Translations under genes and position numbers: made by a program
In this document: piece by piece, positions 21,883 through 23,062 of the stretch
How positions within the stretch are numbered: position 1 is the stretch's first letter
Layout of the letters: each line of letters opens with the position of its first letter
IMG/VR virus record: IMGVR_UViG_3300031759_000148
Span: 1-23,062 of that record
Source: a virus
DNA length: 23,062 nt
Reading direction: 5' to 3' (one strand)
The notes under the pieces: generated by a model
What the model was told of the DNA's origin: nothing
The model's database searches: none
What the model saw: the letters and a program-made list of their open reading frames with translations, nothing else

Positions 21883-22712
21883 CACAGGGCCTTCATAGCT
21901 GCACGGACGCGCTCAAGTTCTTCCTTGCCCTTGGGCGTCAGCATCTCTTCCGGCAGGTCGCGAATGTTGTAGATGTAGACCGCGTGGCAACGGCAGAACG
22001 GCTCTTCACCCACCGCCGTGATTTCGTCGTAGTAGCCCGCCTCGCCCTGCTTGACGAGCCCGGCCTTGGTGGCCCAGTTGCCGCGCAAAAGGTAGATTTG
22101 GCCGTCGCGGTCCTTGTGGTCCTTGCGGTAGTCGTAGCCCAGCTGCCGCCAATTGGACCGCCACTTCAAAGCGATGGCCTGCCCGCCCTGGGCGATGACG
22201 GCGTTGATCGAAGCGGCCAGCTTGTGGCCCTGGTCGATCAAGACCCGGCGCTCCTCGAAAGGCAGCGAAGCCAAGGCCTTGCGCACCCGCGTCTTCTCTT
22301 CCACCTTGTCGACCGTGTCCGAGCCGCCTGCTGGCACCGACGAGGCCCAGCCGCTGAAGCGTTGGAGCGTCTTGGCGATGGCCTGCTGGCGGTTCAACTT
22401 TATCAGGTCGGCGGACGCCAGGATGCGGCGGTTCAGTTCGGCCCGCAGGATCGGCTGCAGCTTTTCCAGCGTGAAGCGCGCCACGCCCGGGTGCATCTTC
22501 AGCGCGCCGCCATTTTCGACCAGCCGCTTGTAGACCAGGGCGAGGCCGTCGCGCAGCTGCTGCTCCATGGTGTGCACGGAGCCCATCGACCGCTCGGCGG
22601 CTTCCTTGAGGCGCAGCTGCCAATAGGCGACGCGCTCCACGGAGTCGAAGCCGTTCTCGGACAAGTCCCGCACAGCCTCGGTCAACACGTCGTAAAAGCT
22701 ATTTCCGGCCAC
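21882..22712 (-). CDS. Head morphogenesis protein (Mu gpF-like minor head protein)
   Basis: The start is GTG 22712 with GAGG 6 bases upstream; it overlaps the 70-aa gene by 14 bases. The 276-residue protein is helical in its first half (FYDVLTEAVRDLSENGFDSV, MEQQLRDGLALVYKRLVENG, ARFTLEKLQPILRAELNRRI). Its end has the conserved YDYRKDHKDRDGQIYLLRGN, GYYDEITAVGEEPFCRCHAV and YIYNIRDLP. The H-x-x-R-D-G and C-R-C-H cluster is typical of phage head-morphogenesis (PF04233-like) domains. It is directly downstream of the presumed portal gene, as in many phages. GC is about 60-68 % in sampled lines, higher than the genes to the left. It probably binds the portal in the prohead. Confidence 0.82.
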   Translation of the reverse strand: MAGNSFYDVLTEAVRDLSENGFDSVERVAYWQLRLKEAAERSMGSVHTMEQQLRDGLALVYKRLVENGGALKMHPGVARFTLEKLQPILRAELNRRILASADLIKLNRQQAIAKTLQRFSGWASSVPAGGSDTVDKVEEKTRVRKALASLPFEERRVLIDQGHKLAASINAVIAQGGQAIALKWRSNWRQLGYDYRKDHKDRDGQIYLLRGNWATKAGLVKQGEAGYYDEITAVGEEPFCRCHAVYIYNIRDLPEEMLTPKGKEELERVRAAMKAL

Positions 22713-22911
22713 GAAGCGCCTCAGCCTGAATGCGGTGGGCTTGGAACATCAGGTCCAAGCTGGCCTCGAAGTAGGATACCGAAGCGGCCCGGCAGCACTC
22801 GGCGTCTTCCCATTCGGCCTGGGAGGCGGCCAGGATGAAATCATGCTGGGACTTTACAGCCCGGACCATGGCCTCTTCCGAGTTGGCGGCCAGCTGGTCT
22901 ATAGTCGCCAC
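22699..22911 (-). CDS. Small protein of unknown function, 70 aa
   Basis: The start is GTG 22911, two bases after the TGA stop of the portal-like gene; GGGGC gives a weak ribosome-binding site, so coupling is likely. The 70-residue product begins MATIDQLAANSEEAMVRAVK and continues SQHDFILAASQAEWEDAECC, then ASVSYFEASLDLMFQAHRIQ. It is one or two helices with an adjacent Cys-Cys pair and many alanines, and has no signal peptide. It sits between portal and head-morphogenesis genes. I do not recognise it. Good codon character and tight packing on both sides support it as real. Confidence 0.65.
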   Translation of the reverse strand: MATIDQLAANSEEAMVRAVKSQHDFILAASQAEWEDAECCRAASVSYFEASLDLMFQAHRIQAEALRGRK

Positions 22912-22913
22912 GT

Positions 22914-23062
22914 TCAGCCCCGCGACCTGCGAGCAGGCAGCCGGGCCACAGCATCGCTGAGCCGAACCATGCTGTCCGAAGCGGACATGGGCTTCGGCGG
23001 CTTGGGTTCTCCGGGCGCGGCTTCCTCTTCCGGAGGGGGCTGCGATTCGGCGAATTCGATCA
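22914..23062 (-). CDS. C-terminal end of probable portal protein (partial)
   Basis: The frame enters at the right window edge and ends at TGA 22916-22914, giving 48 residues: IEFAESQPPPEEEAAPGEPK, PPKPMSASDSMVRLSDAVAR, then LPARRSRG. The proline- and glutamate-rich stretch followed by a basic end is a disordered C-terminal tail. The gene lies immediately before the head-morphogenesis group, where a portal is usual, and DUF1073-type portals often end in such tails. The assignment is positional, since no portal core lies in the window. Confidence 0.5.
   Translation of the reverse strand, partial: IEFAESQPPPEEEAAPGEPKPPKPMSASDSMVRLSDAVARLPARRSRG

Noticed and set aside
21984-22838. 284-codon plus-strand frame, and a 205-codon minus-strand frame at 22006-22623
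   Set aside because: Both are shadows of the GC-rich head-morphogenesis gene, whose conserved motifs fix the real frame.
1-23062. Search for tRNA genes, CRISPR arrays, insertion sequences, integrase, defence genes
   Set aside because: None seen; the window is filled by collinear structural genes with no gap above about 110 bases.

Overview
The window is one dense block of tailed-phage structural genes, all read from the minus strand (right to left). Contractile-tail sheath and tube genes, a gpJ-like baseplate wedge protein and a spike show a myovirus-type Caudoviricetes genome or prophage. There is no integrase, terminase, tRNA, rRNA, CRISPR array or insertion sequence in view. The host cannot be named from the sequence. 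The roughly 50-60 % GC and the family content fit a phage of a proteobacterium, but that is inference.

Head block (right edge to about 15.2 kb). The C-terminal end of a probable portal protein enters at the right edge. A 70-aa unknown, a head-morphogenesis (Mu gpF-like) protein and a DUF6321-like basic protein follow. Next come a 550-aa lysine-rich multi-module protein, a fusion of a Nudix hydrolase with a DUF2213-type prohead protease, an acidic scaffold-like protein, a cement/decoration protein and the major capsid protein. A strong hairpin follows the capsid gene, then a 170-aa conserved protein. Proteins of this block carry many R-x-D-[A/S] motifs, eight of them in the 550-aa protein, which may be processing sites for the linked protease.

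Neck and tail block (15.2 to 8.5 kb). It holds a connector candidate, a neck/completion candidate, a 340-aa structural protein ending in tryptophan repeats, a small beta-rich protein, sheath, tube, tail assembly chaperone and tape measure. The chaperone gene has a T_TTT_TTT slippery site. A -1 shift there opens a 95-codon extension that stops inside the ribosome-binding site of the tape-measure gene. The tape measure carries a tail-lysozyme domain.

Baseplate and fibre block (8.5 kb to left edge). The order is Dit-like adaptor, Pam3-gp18-like plug, hub, spike, coiled-coil protein, gp25-like wedge candidate, gpJ, gpI-like protein, a fibre with an S74 self-cleaving chaperone domain, a small Ig-like appendage protein, two small conserved phage proteins, and a second fibre cut by the window edge as its tail-collar domain begins.

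Many genes overlap by 1 or 4 bases (ATGA, GTGA, TGATG, TAGTG), as expected for translationally coupled late transcription. One beta-sandwich module (G-x-Y-N-G-T type) appears inside three unrelated virion proteins: sheath, gpI-like and cement.
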